Notes: a model not told the origin generated them from the letters alone. Shown: positions 43,433 to 53,261, numbered from the stretch's first letter. The stretch: DNA of 64,000 nt from JAWLHU01 sp041690255 (GCA_041690255.1 JAWLHU010000020.1:26641-90640); one strand, 5' to 3'. Made by a program: numbers and translations.

Positions 43433-44275
43433 ATGGGCGAGTTTCCAAAGCTGAATATCCCGTTGGCGCAGTGGATCGACAATGGAGTCGACTGGCTGAC
43501 GGTGGAAGGTGCCGGTTTCTTCGATATCTTGAGCAAGATACTCCTCGCACCCCTGGTCTGGTTGGAGCGTCTCCTGCTCTGGGTTCCCTGGTTTGTCGTG
43601 ATCCTGCTGGTGGCCCTGGTCGCTTGGCGCATGGCCGGCTGGCGGCTGGCTGTCGGGGCGTCGATTGGCCTCTTCTTCATCGGGTCGGTGGGCCTTTGGG
43701 ACCATGCCATGAAGACGCTGGCCCTGGTGATCGCCGGCACGATCCTGGCGGTGGTCGTGGCGATCCCCACGGGGATTGCCATGTCCCGCAGCGACTGGTT
43801 CGAGCGCATGATGCGTCCCGTGCTGGACCTCATGCAGACCATGCCCAGCTTCGTCTACCTGGTGCCGGCACTCATGCTGCTCGGCATGGGCAAGGTGCCG
43901 GCTGTGCTCTCCACGTTCATCTACGCCGTGCCGCCCGCTATCCGGCTGACCAATCTGGGCATCCGCCAGGTGCCGGCCGATGTCCTGGAGGCGGCGAAAT
44001 CCTTCGGGACCACCCCGGGCCAACTGCTGGTGAAAGTGCAATTGCCCCTGGCTCTGCCGACCATCATGGCGGGGATCAACCAGACGATCATGATGGCGCT
44101 CGCCATGGTCGTCGTCGCCTCCATGATCGGTGCCAGCGGTCTGGGTACGGAGGTCTTGAACGGCATCGCCCGGCTGGAGGCGGGACGTGGCTTCGTGGGT
44201 GGTCTTTCGATCGTGATCATGGCGATCATCATCGACCGGATCTCCCAGAGTATGACGAAAGCCGAACCGCACTAA
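43433..44275 (+). CDS. opuAB: Glycine betaine-type ABC permease
   Basis: 280-residue ProW/OpuAB permease with about six to seven helices and the EAA-like loop VLEAAKSFGTTPGQLLVKVQLPLALPTIMAGINQ. Starts 18 nt after the receptor gene; terminator follows. Confidence 0.92.
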   Translation: MGEFPKLNIPLAQWIDNGVDWLTVEGAGFFDILSKILLAPLVWLERLLLWVPWFVVILLVALVAWRMAGWRLAVGASIGLFFIGSVGLWDHAMKTLALVIAGTILAVVVAIPTGIAMSRSDWFERMMRPVLDLMQTMPSFVYLVPALMLLGMGKVPAVLSTFIYAVPPAIRLTNLGIRQVPADVLEAAKSFGTTPGQLLVKVQLPLALPTIMAGINQTIMMALAMVVVASMIGASGLGTEVLNGIARLEAGRGFVGGLSIVIMAIIIDRISQSMTKAEPH

Positions 44276-44283
44276 ATCACAGA

Positions 44284-44314
44284 GAGGCGACCGGCACGGC
44301 CCGGTCGCCTCTTG
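44284..44314 (+). terminator. Terminator of the osmoprotectant operon
   Basis: 11-bp stem 44284-44294/44301-44311, short T run. The GNAT gene begins 24 nt later. Confidence 0.6.
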
Positions 44315-44334
44315 GCGAAAGGAGCGGCGTTCAC

Positions 44335-45156
44335 ATGCATACCGATCTCTCCCTCTCCGCCCTGGCGCTCGCCAACGAGGCGAACTGGCGGGAGGGGTTC
44401 TGCAAGCTGTTGGACAACTGGGAGCGGAGCGAGGTCCACGTCCTGCCGGACCTGGTCTGGTTCCGGAGCGACCAGCCGGACCCGATTCTGAACAGCGTCC
44501 TGACCTTCCGCTTTGGCCCGGTCGAGGCGGAGGGCATGATCACCTGGCTGCTGGAGCGCTTCCGCGAGCGGGGCTCCTCCTGCTGGTGGTGGCTCTTCGA
44601 CTCGACTCGGCCCGCCGACCTGGGGAGCCGGCTGGTACGGCACGGCTTCCGGCATGAAGAGGACCTGCCGGGCATGGCGGCGCCCCTTGCGGAGGTGCCG
44701 GCGGCGTATACCCTGGCGGATGGGGTCACCGTTGAGCGGGTGGAGAGCGAGGAGCAGCTCGCCGGCTGGGCCGATGCCTACGAGGCGGGCTTCCCGGTCT
44801 CCCGCGGGGTCGCCGCCGCGCACTACCAGCTCTTTGACCGGCTCGGCTTCGGCGACGATCACGGTTGGCGGCTCTATCTTGGCCTGCTCCACGGCCGACC
44901 CGTGGCGACATCGGCGGTATATCTGGGCGCTGGGGTGGCGGGGCTCTACTACGTCTCGACCCGACCGGAGGCGCGCAGCCTGGGGATCGGCCGGGCCATG
45001 GTGGTCCAGCCTCTGCTGGAAGCCCGGGCCCTTGGCTACCAGGCGGCGATCCTCCAGGCGACCAGCATGGGGCGCCCCCTCTATGAGAAGCTGGGCTTCC
45101 GTGAATGCGTGCGCTTTCCACAGTACCGGTGGAATCCTGAGCCGAAGCAGGAATAA
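44335..45156 (+). CDS. GNAT-family N-acetyltransferase
   Basis: 273 residues; the C-terminal half is a GNAT fold with the acetyl-CoA loop RPEARSLGIGRAM and the YEKLGFRE end motif. The N-terminal 130 residues look like a degenerate second GNAT lobe, a common arrangement in this family. Substrate unknown. AAAGGAG 11 nt before the ATG. The frame open further upstream is chance overlap with the permease gene. Confidence 0.8.
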   Translation: MHTDLSLSALALANEANWREGFCKLLDNWERSEVHVLPDLVWFRSDQPDPILNSVLTFRFGPVEAEGMITWLLERFRERGSSCWWWLFDSTRPADLGSRLVRHGFRHEEDLPGMAAPLAEVPAAYTLADGVTVERVESEEQLAGWADAYEAGFPVSRGVAAAHYQLFDRLGFGDDHGWRLYLGLLHGRPVATSAVYLGAGVAGLYYVSTRPEARSLGIGRAMVVQPLLEARALGYQAAILQATSMGRPLYEKLGFRECVRFPQYRWNPEPKQE

Positions 45157-45213
45157 CCGGAAGCTACATCGAATACCAACTTGTTCCTATGAAAGGAAGG
45201 GGTTGATATTCAA

Positions 45214-46311
45214 GTGCGACGCATTCTGGCATTCCTGGTCCTGCTCTCCGTACTCTTCGTTCCTGCACTGGCTCAGGCTGAAAAGCCGATCGGCCTGTTC
45301 GTGGGCGGTGTAGAGGTCCAGTCCGACGTTCCCCCCGTACTTGAGAGTGGCCGAACCCTGGTTCCACTGCGGGCCCTCACCGAGGCGCTGGGCTTCGCCG
45401 TCAACTGGGATGAAGCCACTCAGACTGCCACCCTCACCAAGGGCGATCAGACCATTGCATTGACCGTGGACAAGCTGGAAGCCATCGTAAACGGCAAGCC
45501 TGTAGCACTAGATGTCCCCCCGAAGACCAGCAACGGTCGTATGGTGATCCCGGTCCGGTTCGTCGCCGAGCAGATCGGGCTTGAGGTGACCTGGGACGAG
45601 GCGAACCAGGCGGTCCGGGTGAAGGAGAAGGGGAAGCCCGCTGCACCTCCCAAGGCCGGCGCCTCGATCGATCCCGCCGCCTTCGCACTCGTGGAAGGCA
45701 TGGAGCAGAACGGCAACTTCCGGACCACCGGAACGATCGACATGACCATCGGCTCTGCCATGATGAGCATGACGATGCAGATGGAGATGGAGACGTACAA
45801 CAAGGGCACGGACGAGATGCTCATGTACACCACTATCAACATGTTTGGCATGGAGCAGAAGAGCGGGACCGCCTTGTACAACGGCGCGGCCTGGACCCAG
45901 GACGCCACCGGCGAGTGGGTATCCTCTCCCGTCGCGTCCCTCCCGGAGGAGGATCCCCTCAGCAACCCGGCTAACCTGGCCAACATGAAGCCGGAAGACC
46001 TGGAGGGAGCCACGATCACCCTCACCCAGCAGAGCTACGAGGGTGTCTCCATGCAGGTGGTAACCGTGAACATGGACGTGATGGCGCTGGCTGAGATGCT
46101 CGGGGAGGACACCTCGGACCTCACGAACGCCGTCATGACCATGACCTACTGGTTCAATGCCGACAAGACCCCGCACCATGTCGATATCCTCATGGACATC
46201 ACCGCCTCGGATGAGGAGGAGACTACCATGAAGATGGAGGGCACGATGTTCTACGAGGTCTGGGATCAGCCGATCCCCTTCCCCGCCGAGATCACCGGCG
46301 CCGCCAACTGA
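45214..46311 (+). CDS. Secreted protein: copper-amine-oxidase-N domain plus DUF6612-like C-terminus
   Basis: 365 residues: signal peptide (about 1-22), stalk domain with two repeats (RTLVPLRALTEALGFAVNWD; RMVIPVRFVAEQIGLEVTWD), then a beta-rich, very Met-rich domain (IGSAMMSMTMQMEMET) resembling the LolA/LppX-like DUF6612 fold, which may bind a lipid or hydrophobic ligand. GTG start after GAAGGGG. Monocistronic, with terminator. Confidence 0.8.
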   Translation: MRRILAFLVLLSVLFVPALAQAEKPIGLFVGGVEVQSDVPPVLESGRTLVPLRALTEALGFAVNWDEATQTATLTKGDQTIALTVDKLEAIVNGKPVALDVPPKTSNGRMVIPVRFVAEQIGLEVTWDEANQAVRVKEKGKPAAPPKAGASIDPAAFALVEGMEQNGNFRTTGTIDMTIGSAMMSMTMQMEMETYNKGTDEMLMYTTINMFGMEQKSGTALYNGAAWTQDATGEWVSSPVASLPEEDPLSNPANLANMKPEDLEGATITLTQQSYEGVSMQVVTVNMDVMALAEMLGEDTSDLTNAVMTMTYWFNADKTPHHVDILMDITASDEEETTMKMEGTMFYEVWDQPIPFPAEITGAAN

Positions 46312-46323
46312 GTTCGGATTGAA

Positions 46324-46360
46324 GCAAGCCCCGTGCTGTTGATCAGCACGGGGCTCTTCA
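46324..46360 (+). terminator. Rho-independent terminator
   Basis: Stem AGCCCCGTGCT/AGCACGGGGCT identical to the one at 34266, with a different loop, then CTCTTCA. The shared stem plus shared REP-like element suggests the two 3' regions are related by duplication. Confidence 0.8.
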
Positions 46361-46423
46361 CCGCTCTGCCTGCCTGGCACGCTGGGGGCCGTTTGACGCT
46401 TCCTTTGAGACCGAGAAACGTCC

Positions 46424-46480
46424 TTCCGTAACGAATTTCGCTCGTTCGGTGGCACGACCCGCAACAAAGCTTACGCTATG
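46424..46480. repeat. REP-like intergenic element, copy C (reverse orientation)
   Basis: Bounded by TTCCGTAA and TTACGC; resembles the reverse complement of copy A at 34501. With copy B it makes an inverted pair about 100 bp apart. Confidence 0.4.
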
Positions 46481-46580
46481 AGGCGAATCGGGTCTTGAAC
46501 CCACCCCAAGTCGCCCAGATCTGTCTCATTGCGTTCCGGTTTTTGCTTTTCCGCCTCCTTTTTCCCTATTTCAGGAACCT

Positions 46581-46638
46581 AGCGTAAGGATTTTGCAACT
46601 GCCCGCCTTCATCGTCGCGAAAAAGCGTACGGAAAGTG
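46581..46638. repeat. REP-like intergenic element, copy B
   Basis: Bounded by GCGTAA and TACGGAA and aligned with copy A. The rest of 46361-46724 is non-coding and AT-richer than its surroundings; I see no gene in it. Confidence 0.45.
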
Positions 46639-46724
46639 GGGGTTCCCATTTTTAGGATGAATCCTGACCGATGGAGGTGACGCCTGTCTACGTGAAGGTT
46701 CCGATTCCCCCACCTGGGCGCGCC

Positions 46725-46762
46725 AAGAGGCGCCAGAAGCCCAAAGGCTCCTGGCGCCTCTT
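46725..46762 (-). terminator. Hairpin terminator of the nucleotidase gene
   Basis: 12-bp perfect stem AAGAGGCGCCAG/CTGGCGCCTCTT (46725-46736/46751-46762), just past the minus-strand stop. Confidence 0.7.
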
Positions 46763-46779
46763 GCTATGCAACGAGAACC

Positions 46780-48900
46780 TTACTCAGCGACCGGGAAGTT
46801 GAGCACCTGAATCCGGTTCTGGATGCTGTACGCCACGGGCCCCTGCTCGGCGAGGGTAGCGAAGCGGTTCACGAAGATGTCCAGGTCGACCACGCCCAGG
46901 TCAAGCTGCTTGGGCATCAGGCTCTTCAGCGTGACCAGATCATCTCCACCGGTCGCCATGAAGTTGTTCACCACCACCGTGTAGCTGCCGCTCATGTCGA
47001 TCGGCTGACCATCGGCCAGCCTGATCTCGGTCACCCGCTGCCCGGTGGGCGCAGCGTAGTCCCAGGTGAAGCTGATCCCCGCCACCTGGAGCGGCCGGTG
47101 GGCGCCCTCCTGGTTGGTCAGCAGCCGGACATAGCTCTCCAGGCCCTGCTCCAGGGTCTCCTTGATCTCGCTGCCGGTCATCGGCACGGTTACCAGGGTG
47201 TTGCCGAACGGCTGAATGGTGTAGAGCTGTCCCCAGGTGATGGTGCCATCCTCCTGGCCCTCCAGGTCGGCCCGAATCCCGCCGCCGTTCATGAGGGCGA
47301 TGTCGATCCCCGGGGCGGCGGTCAGCATGGCGTCCGCAATGAACTCACCCAGGGCGCTCTCACCCGCCTCCGTCCAGGTCCGGGTGATTGGCGCAGCGAT
47401 CTTCCCCACCGGGCGGGCCTCCAGCGGCTTGACCTCGGCATTCCACCTGACCAGGATCTCGCTGACAGCGGGCGCCGCGGCCAGGTTGGGAGAGGGGAGG
47501 AGGTAGGCGGGTACCGCCCGGGTCACCTGCTTGGTCTCCCGGTCAATATAGAGATCGATCCGGGCCAGCGCCCGACCGTAGCTGGCACCCTGGGCGACGG
47601 GGACCATCTCCCCCTTGGCGCTCAGCACATAGCCGGCGGTCAGCTCGTGGGAGTGGCCTGCCATGACCGCATCCACCCGTTCGTGCACGTTCTCGAACCA
47701 GACCGCCACCTCGCCCTCGACCTTGGCGGAATCCTCACTGCCGGGGCTGGCAACGGCGTGGACCATGAGGACGATCAGGTCGGCCCCCTGCTCCCGCAGT
47801 GCGGCGGCCTGCTCATCGATCACCGGGGCCGGGTCCCGGAACTCCAGGTCGGCCACGTGGGCCGGGAGGGTGGTCGCCTTCGTCTGGAGGGTGGTGATCC
47901 CGATCAGCCCTACCTTGTAACCCCCCACGGTCGCCATGACAGATGGGGTCAGCCACTCGGGTCGCTCCCCGGTCTCTTCCACGAAGATGTTGGCCGAGAT
48001 GATCGGGAAGCCGGCCCCGTTCATCAGGCCCAGCATGGTCTCCCGGGACCAGTCGAACTCGTGGTTGCCGAGGGTGCCGCCATCTACCCCGAGGCTCTTC
48101 CGCCACTCCTGGACCGACTCGCCCTGCACGAGATTGGAGATCGGTGTGCCCTGGAAGGTGTCCCCGATATCGAGCAGCAAGAGGTTCGGGTTCTCCAGCT
48201 CCTGCCCGAGGATCGCGGTGGTCAATCGCTCGGCGCCCAGGTCGTTGCCCGGCCGCTTCCGGCTGTCCTGGAAGAGGTGGCCGTGGAAGTCGTTGTAGCT
48301 CAGGATCGTCACCTTGTCGATCTCCTCAGGCAGCACCTCCGGCAGCATGAGGGAGAACAGCTTCGCCGCGGCGCCCCGGCTGAGGGGAGCCTTCGGGTCC
48401 AGCACGGCGCCAGGCCGGCCCTCCAGGGCACCCCGGCTCATGGCGAAGGCGACCGGCTGCCGGGCGTAGTCGCTCACGGCGGCGGCATCGGCGGCGGCAT
48501 TCAGAATGCGCAGATCGATATCCGCCTTCGCCAGGTCGGCTGCGGCCCAGGCGATCAGCGTGACCGCATCCTCCCGGGAGACGGTGCCTCGACCACCGTC
48601 GGCATGCTCGTACCCGCCACCCGGCAGTTGCGCGGTGGCGTTCAGGCTGGTCGGCATGCGGCCCAGCGCCTTCGCCAGCAGGTTCAGGAACTCGGTCCGG
48701 GTGATCGACTGGTCCCAATCGCCTTCCAGTGGGATCCCCTGATGCTGCAGATCGCAGACATAGGTGGCCGCCCAGTGGCTGGGCAGGCCGCAATCGTTCA
48801 GATCGAGCGGTGTGACCGCGGGGCCGGCAGCCTGAGCCAGGCTGGTGAGCAGGAGCACGAGTCCCGCTGCAAGGGCCGTCAGGGAGCGGAAGCGACGCAT
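46780..48900 (-). CDS. SLH-anchored 5'-nucleotidase/2',3'-cyclic phosphodiesterase
   Basis: 706-residue surface enzyme: signal peptide (1-24), S-layer homology region (about 35-190), metallophosphatase domain with NDFHGH, GDTFQG, GNHEFDW and GHSHEL metal ligands, and a C-terminal 5'-nucleotidase domain (MNGGGIRADL; GGDDL). Salvages extracellular nucleotides. ATG 48900 gives a proper signal peptide after AAGGGGGAT; the frame extends to 49008 without support. Monocistronic. Confidence 0.92.
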   Translation of the reverse strand: MRRFRSLTALAAGLVLLLTSLAQAAGPAVTPLDLNDCGLPSHWAATYVCDLQHQGIPLEGDWDQSITRTEFLNLLAKALGRMPTSLNATAQLPGGGYEHADGGRGTVSREDAVTLIAWAAADLAKADIDLRILNAAADAAAVSDYARQPVAFAMSRGALEGRPGAVLDPKAPLSRGAAAKLFSLMLPEVLPEEIDKVTILSYNDFHGHLFQDSRKRPGNDLGAERLTTAILGQELENPNLLLLDIGDTFQGTPISNLVQGESVQEWRKSLGVDGGTLGNHEFDWSRETMLGLMNGAGFPIISANIFVEETGERPEWLTPSVMATVGGYKVGLIGITTLQTKATTLPAHVADLEFRDPAPVIDEQAAALREQGADLIVLMVHAVASPGSEDSAKVEGEVAVWFENVHERVDAVMAGHSHELTAGYVLSAKGEMVPVAQGASYGRALARIDLYIDRETKQVTRAVPAYLLPSPNLAAAPAVSEILVRWNAEVKPLEARPVGKIAAPITRTWTEAGESALGEFIADAMLTAAPGIDIALMNGGGIRADLEGQEDGTITWGQLYTIQPFGNTLVTVPMTGSEIKETLEQGLESYVRLLTNQEGAHRPLQVAGISFTWDYAAPTGQRVTEIRLADGQPIDMSGSYTVVVNNFMATGGDDLVTLKSLMPKQLDLGVVDLDIFVNRFATLAEQGPVAYSIQNRIQVLNFPVAE

Positions 48901-49156
48901 GAAGATCCCCCTTATCGCATAATTAACAATATATTTATACCGCATGCAACAGGCGGTCTCCTGTTTCCTTAACCGGATCCTCAGAAAATGAATGGGCGAG
49001 AGCCCCACCCGTATGAATTATGTCTCCATCGGACAGAATGTGGGGTGAGTTTCCAGAGTGCGCATCATCCACCACGGAAACGTGACAGGATGGTATGCTT
49101 CTTGTGTAGAAGTACAGATAAACAATCTGGGATGGAATTGATGGAGGGACGGGCTC

Positions 49157-50665
49157 TTGAAGCTACTCGATCTGATCACAGCCCTGGACGGTGCCCAGGT
49201 GCTGAGCCATACGGAGGCGGCGATCACGGGGATCGCAGCAGACTCCCGACAGGTGAAGCCGGGCGACCTCTTTGTCTCCATTCCCGGCGCCCGGGTTGAT
49301 GGGCACCAGTTCATTCACCAGGCAATTGAGCGGGGCGCCGTGGCCGTGGTGGTCGAGCGTCCCTTCGAGGCGCCCGCCGGGACCGGCCTGGTGCTCGTGA
49401 GCGACGCCCGCCTGGCCCTCTCGGCCGTGGCAGACCGGTTCTACGGCTCGCCATCCCGTCAGATGCAGATGGTCGGGATCACCGGCACCAACGGCAAGAC
49501 GACGATCGCCTTCCTGGTCCAGGCGGTCGCGGCCGCAGCCCACCGCCAGTTTGGCGTGATCGGCACCGCCGGCATGGTGCTCAGCCAGGAGGTCCTGGAG
49601 GCGAAGAGCGGCTACACCACGCCCGAGGCGCACACCCTCCAGCGGCTACTGGGCGCCATGGCTGAGCGGAAGGCCTTCGGCGTCGCCATGGAGGTGACCA
49701 GCCACGCCCTGGAGCAGCAGCGGGTGGCTCACTGCCGGTTCGATGTAGCGGTCTTCACCAACCTCACCCATGAGCATCTGGACTACCACAAGGATATGGA
49801 GTCCTACTTCGCCGCCAAGGCGAAGCTCTTCCACATGCTCCGGCCCAACGCCGTGGCCGTCATCAATGTAGATGATCCCTACGGCAGGCGCATGGTGCAG
49901 GAGGTTCCGAAGGGCGTCCACCTGCTGACCTACGGCTTCTCGCCCGATGCCGTGATCCGGGCCGCCAACGTGCAGTTGACGCCGCAGGGCTCTCGGTACC
50001 GGATTGTGACACCCGTGGGCGAGGCCGAGGTCGATGCGCCCTATCTCTTCGGCGCCTACAACGTGGCCAACGGCCTGGCGGCAATCGCAGCCGGGCTGGG
50101 CCTGGGCTTCGGCCTTGAGGCCGGGGTGGAGGCCATGCGCACGGTGAAGGGCGCCCCGGGCCGCTTCGAGCGGATCGATGAGGGGCAGGATTTCACCGTC
50201 GTGGTCGACTACGCCCACACGCCGGACGGCTTTGCGAAGCTGCTCTCCGATGTGGTCAAGATCAAGGCGCCCGATGCCCGGGTGATCATGGTCTTCGGCT
50301 CCGCCGGACACCGGGATCAGACCAAGCGGCCCGACATGGGTCGGATCGCCGGGGACTACTGCGATATCCTGATCCTGACCGAAGAGGACCCGCGCACGGA
50401 GGACGCCCTGGAGATTGCGAGACAGATCGCAGCGGGGGTGCGCCGGGATTCTGTGGAGATGCACCTGATTGAAGACCGGGTCGAGGCGATCCGCCACGCG
50501 GTCGGTATGGCCCAGCCGCAGGACATTCTGCTGATCACGGGCAAGGGGAACGAGACCGAACTGGAGGTCCAGCACGATACTACATGGCATGGCGATGTGC
50601 CGGCGGCGGTGGAGGCGCTTCGGAACCGGCTGCAGGAGGAGGCCCGGCGCGGCGTAAGGGCCTAG
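49157..50665 (+). CDS. murE: UDP-N-acetylmuramyl-tripeptide synthetase
   Basis: 502-residue Mur ligase that adds the third stem residue in peptidoglycan synthesis. ATP loop GITGTNGKTT, carbamylated-Lys region MEVTSHAL, THEHLDYH, and the amino-acid selector TEEDPRTED. The Arg of (D/E)xPR favours meso-diaminopimelate over lysine, though the usual DNPR is EDPR here. TTG start after GGAGGGAC. It stands apart from a dcw cluster, so may be a stand-alone or second copy. Confidence 0.92.
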   Translation: MKLLDLITALDGAQVLSHTEAAITGIAADSRQVKPGDLFVSIPGARVDGHQFIHQAIERGAVAVVVERPFEAPAGTGLVLVSDARLALSAVADRFYGSPSRQMQMVGITGTNGKTTIAFLVQAVAAAAHRQFGVIGTAGMVLSQEVLEAKSGYTTPEAHTLQRLLGAMAERKAFGVAMEVTSHALEQQRVAHCRFDVAVFTNLTHEHLDYHKDMESYFAAKAKLFHMLRPNAVAVINVDDPYGRRMVQEVPKGVHLLTYGFSPDAVIRAANVQLTPQGSRYRIVTPVGEAEVDAPYLFGAYNVANGLAAIAAGLGLGFGLEAGVEAMRTVKGAPGRFERIDEGQDFTVVVDYAHTPDGFAKLLSDVVKIKAPDARVIMVFGSAGHRDQTKRPDMGRIAGDYCDILILTEEDPRTEDALEIARQIAAGVRRDSVEMHLIEDRVEAIRHAVGMAQPQDILLITGKGNETELEVQHDTTWHGDVPAAVEALRNRLQEEARRGVRA

Positions 50666-50721
50666 CGCTGCGCCATCGTCCATCGTACTTGGGGACGATG
50701 CCGGTTCACTCCCTCGTACCT

Positions 50722-50749
50722 GTGACAAGCTTCGGCTGCCTGGTAGGAT
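50722..50749 (+). promoter_or_regulatory. Promoter-like sequence of liaFSR
   Basis: -35-like GTGACA (50722-50727), 16-bp spacer, -10-like TAGGAT (50744-50749), about 40 nt upstream of liaF. Confidence 0.4.
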
Positions 50750-50787
50750 AGATTCAAGAGCAGCCGGAGTGAAAGGGGTTTTCTCCG

Positions 50788-51555
50788 ATGATGAAGCGGA
50801 CTTTCTGGGGCATTGCACTCATCGCCCTTGGTGTTTTGGCACTCTTACAGGGAATGGGTGCCTACAACTTTGGTCTCTCTTTCTGGCCCGCGGTCCTGAC
50901 CCTGATCGGGCTCTCCATTGCCTGGAGCTCCTTCTCCCGGAGGCGGGGGCCGCAGTGGTTCGGCCTGGCGCTGGGCCTCTGGCTCGGCTCCATGGGCCTC
51001 TTCGATATCCTGAACGATGCCGGCCTGACCATGATCAGCGGCGGGGATATCGCCCGGAACGGCTGGCCGATCCTGCTGATCGCCATCGGCGTCAGCGTCG
51101 TCTTTGGTCGGTCCCCCATGATCGTCATCAGCGGCCGGCACCGCGACCGGTGGAGTGACGGTGATATCCGGGCACAGATGGTCGGCGATCTGCGCTATGG
51201 CCGGGACCCCTGGATCCTGGAGAAGGATATGAACCTGGATAACACGGTCGGTGACGTGAAGGTCGATCTGACCACCGCCGATATCACCCCGGGGACGCAC
51301 CGGATCAACGTGAGCCAGTTCGTTGGCGAGACGGTGATCAAGGTCCCGGACAACGTGACCGTGCGGGCCACGGCTGAGGCCGGAGTCGGTGAGATCGAGG
51401 TCCTGGGCGACCGCCGCAGCGGCGTCAGCCTGCACCTGGAGCGGGAGATCGTGGTCCCTGGCTCCCCGGTCGAACTGATCATCGATGCGCAACTCCGGGT
51501 CGGGTCGTTGCGAGTGGTCCGTGTACCCGCCCCGTTTTCGAGGGTGATTGAATGA
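50788..51555 (+). CDS. liaF: LiaF-like membrane regulator
   Basis: 255 residues: about four N-terminal helices (10-105) and a C-terminal cytoplasmic beta-solenoid-like DUF2154 domain (NTVGDVKVDLTTADITPGTHRINVSQFVGE). LiaF inhibits the LiaS kinase until wall stress. AAAGGGG 8 nt before ATG. The stop overlaps the liaS start (ATGA). Confidence 0.85.
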   Translation: MMKRTFWGIALIALGVLALLQGMGAYNFGLSFWPAVLTLIGLSIAWSSFSRRRGPQWFGLALGLWLGSMGLFDILNDAGLTMISGGDIARNGWPILLIAIGVSVVFGRSPMIVISGRHRDRWSDGDIRAQMVGDLRYGRDPWILEKDMNLDNTVGDVKVDLTTADITPGTHRINVSQFVGETVIKVPDNVTVRATAEAGVGEIEVLGDRRSGVSLHLEREIVVPGSPVELIIDAQLRVGSLRVVRVPAPFSRVIE

Positions 51556-52628
51556 GCCAGGATCGGTTCCTCGGCCTCCAGTGGAGGCTGGCGGCGGTCT
51601 ACCTGGTCGCCAGCCTCCTCGGCTCCGGCATGGTGGCCGCCGGCTACCTCGCAGGGCGATCCCTCGGACTCGAGCCCACACCAGCTCTGGGTGTGGGCAT
51701 TGGCGCGGGCTTCGCGGTCGGCCTGATCGGCTCCTTCTGGGGGGTCATGCTGGCCCGGTCGATCAAGCTGCGCCTCTGGGACGCCGGCGACATGGCGACC
51801 CGGATCGCCCGGGGGGACTTCACTACCCGGCTCTCCGTGGGCCGGCCCGACGAGATCGGCCTCCTCGAAGAGCAGCTCAACTCGATGGCCGGGTACCTGG
51901 AGCAGGCGGTCGGGCAGCTTCGCACCCTGGCCGAGCAGAACCGGCAACTGGCGGAGGAGGCCGGGCGCGGCGCCGCCCTGGAGGAGCGAGCCCGGCTGGC
52001 CCGGGACCTGCACGACACGGTGAACCAGCAGCTCTTCGTCCTCTCGCTCCGGGCCGCAGCGGCCCGCAAGAAGCTGGAGAAGGCGGGCACCGCCGGCGAT
52101 GCGATGGTCGCCGAACTCCAGGCGTTGGAGGAGCTCTCCCGCCAGGCCCACGCCCAGACCCGAGAGCTGATCCTGCAGCTTCGCCCCACCACCTTGGAGC
52201 AGCAGGGACTCGGCCCGGCCCTGGAGGAGTATGTCAAGGCGGCGGCAGCCCGGGAGGGCTGGGTGGTTCAGACCGCCATTGACCCGTCCATCCGGACCGG
52301 TGGCAAGGTGGGAGAGGCGCTCTTCCGGATCGCCCAGGAGGCGCTGAACAACGTAGCCAAGCATGCGAAGGCTTCATCGGTCGATGTGGCCCTTGTGCGG
52401 GAGGAGGGGGCGCTGACCCTCCGCCTGGCGGATGATGGCCGGGGCTTCGACCGCCGGGCCGGCGTGAAGCCTACCAGCGTAGGCCTGGTGGGCATGCAGG
52501 AGCGGGTGGCCGCCCTGGGCGGGCAGTTGCGGATCAGGAGCGCACCGGCTGAGGGAACGGAGATCACGGTGACCGTACCCGTGGCAGCGACTTCGACCGA
52601 TGATCGGCAGGGAGGGACCTCCGCATGA
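51552..52628 (+). CDS. liaS: LiaS-like sensor histidine kinase
   Basis: 358 residues: two membrane helices (about 12-35 and 48-70) with a very short outer loop (intramembrane-sensing type), HAMP (about 68-122), HisKA_3 with phosphoacceptor His154 in ARDLHDTVNQQL, and HATPase with EALNNVAKHA and DDGRGF. Phosphorylates LiaR. Four-base overlap with both neighbours. Confidence 0.92.
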   Translation: MSQDRFLGLQWRLAAVYLVASLLGSGMVAAGYLAGRSLGLEPTPALGVGIGAGFAVGLIGSFWGVMLARSIKLRLWDAGDMATRIARGDFTTRLSVGRPDEIGLLEEQLNSMAGYLEQAVGQLRTLAEQNRQLAEEAGRGAALEERARLARDLHDTVNQQLFVLSLRAAAARKKLEKAGTAGDAMVAELQALEELSRQAHAQTRELILQLRPTTLEQQGLGPALEEYVKAAAAREGWVVQTAIDPSIRTGGKVGEALFRIAQEALNNVAKHAKASSVDVALVREEGALTLRLADDGRGFDRRAGVKPTSVGLVGMQERVAALGGQLRIRSAPAEGTEITVTVPVAATSTDDRQGGTSA

Positions 52629-53257
52629 TTCGGCTCATGATCGTGGACGACCACAAGATGGTCCGTGAAGGCTTGAAGATCTACCTCTCGACTGAAGACG
52701 ATATCGAGATCGTCGGGGAGGCGGAGAACGGAGCACAGGCCGCCGGCCTGGCGGGCCAGTTGAGGCCCGACGTGATCCTCATGGACCTGATGATGCCCGT
52801 GGCCGATGGGATCGAGGGGACGAAGCGCTGCCTGGAGGCCAGCCCCGGCAGCCGGGTGATCGTCTGTACATCCATGCCCGACGACGAGCGGGTCTTGCCG
52901 GCCCTCAAGGCGGGAGCGCTCTCGTACATCCTGAAGGATGTCTCGGCGGAGGAGTTGGCGCAGACGATCCGCAGCGCCGCATCCGGCAAGGCGACGCTCC
53001 ACCCCATGGCCGCCCAGCGGATGATGCAGGAGCTGACCGCCCCGCCGAAGCCGAAGTCCGGGGTGGACGAGATCTCCCCCCGGGAGATGGAGGTGCTCCA
53101 GTTGATCGCCCAGGGGCTCTCGAACAAGGAGATCGGCGAGAAGCTGTTCATCGGCGAGCGGACGGTCAAGACCCATGTGAGCCACTTGCTCGAAAAGCTG
53201 CAGTTGCAGGATCGGACCCAGTTGGCGATTCACGCGGTGCAGAACAAGCTGGTATAG
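52625..53257 (+). CDS. liaR: LiaR-like NarL/LuxR response regulator
   Basis: 210 residues: receiver with VDDH (8-10) and Asp54 in LMDLMMP, Lys in LKDVSAE, and C-terminal LuxR HTH (SPREMEVLQLIAQGLSNKEIGEKL...RTVKTHVSHLL). Acts with LiaS/LiaF in the cell-envelope stress response. Terminator directly downstream. Confidence 0.92.
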   Translation: MIRLMIVDDHKMVREGLKIYLSTEDDIEIVGEAENGAQAAGLAGQLRPDVILMDLMMPVADGIEGTKRCLEASPGSRVIVCTSMPDDERVLPALKAGALSYILKDVSAEELAQTIRSAASGKATLHPMAAQRMMQELTAPPKPKSGVDEISPREMEVLQLIAQGLSNKEIGEKLFIGERTVKTHVSHLLEKLQLQDRTQLAIHAVQNKLV

Positions 53258-53261
53258 GGGA

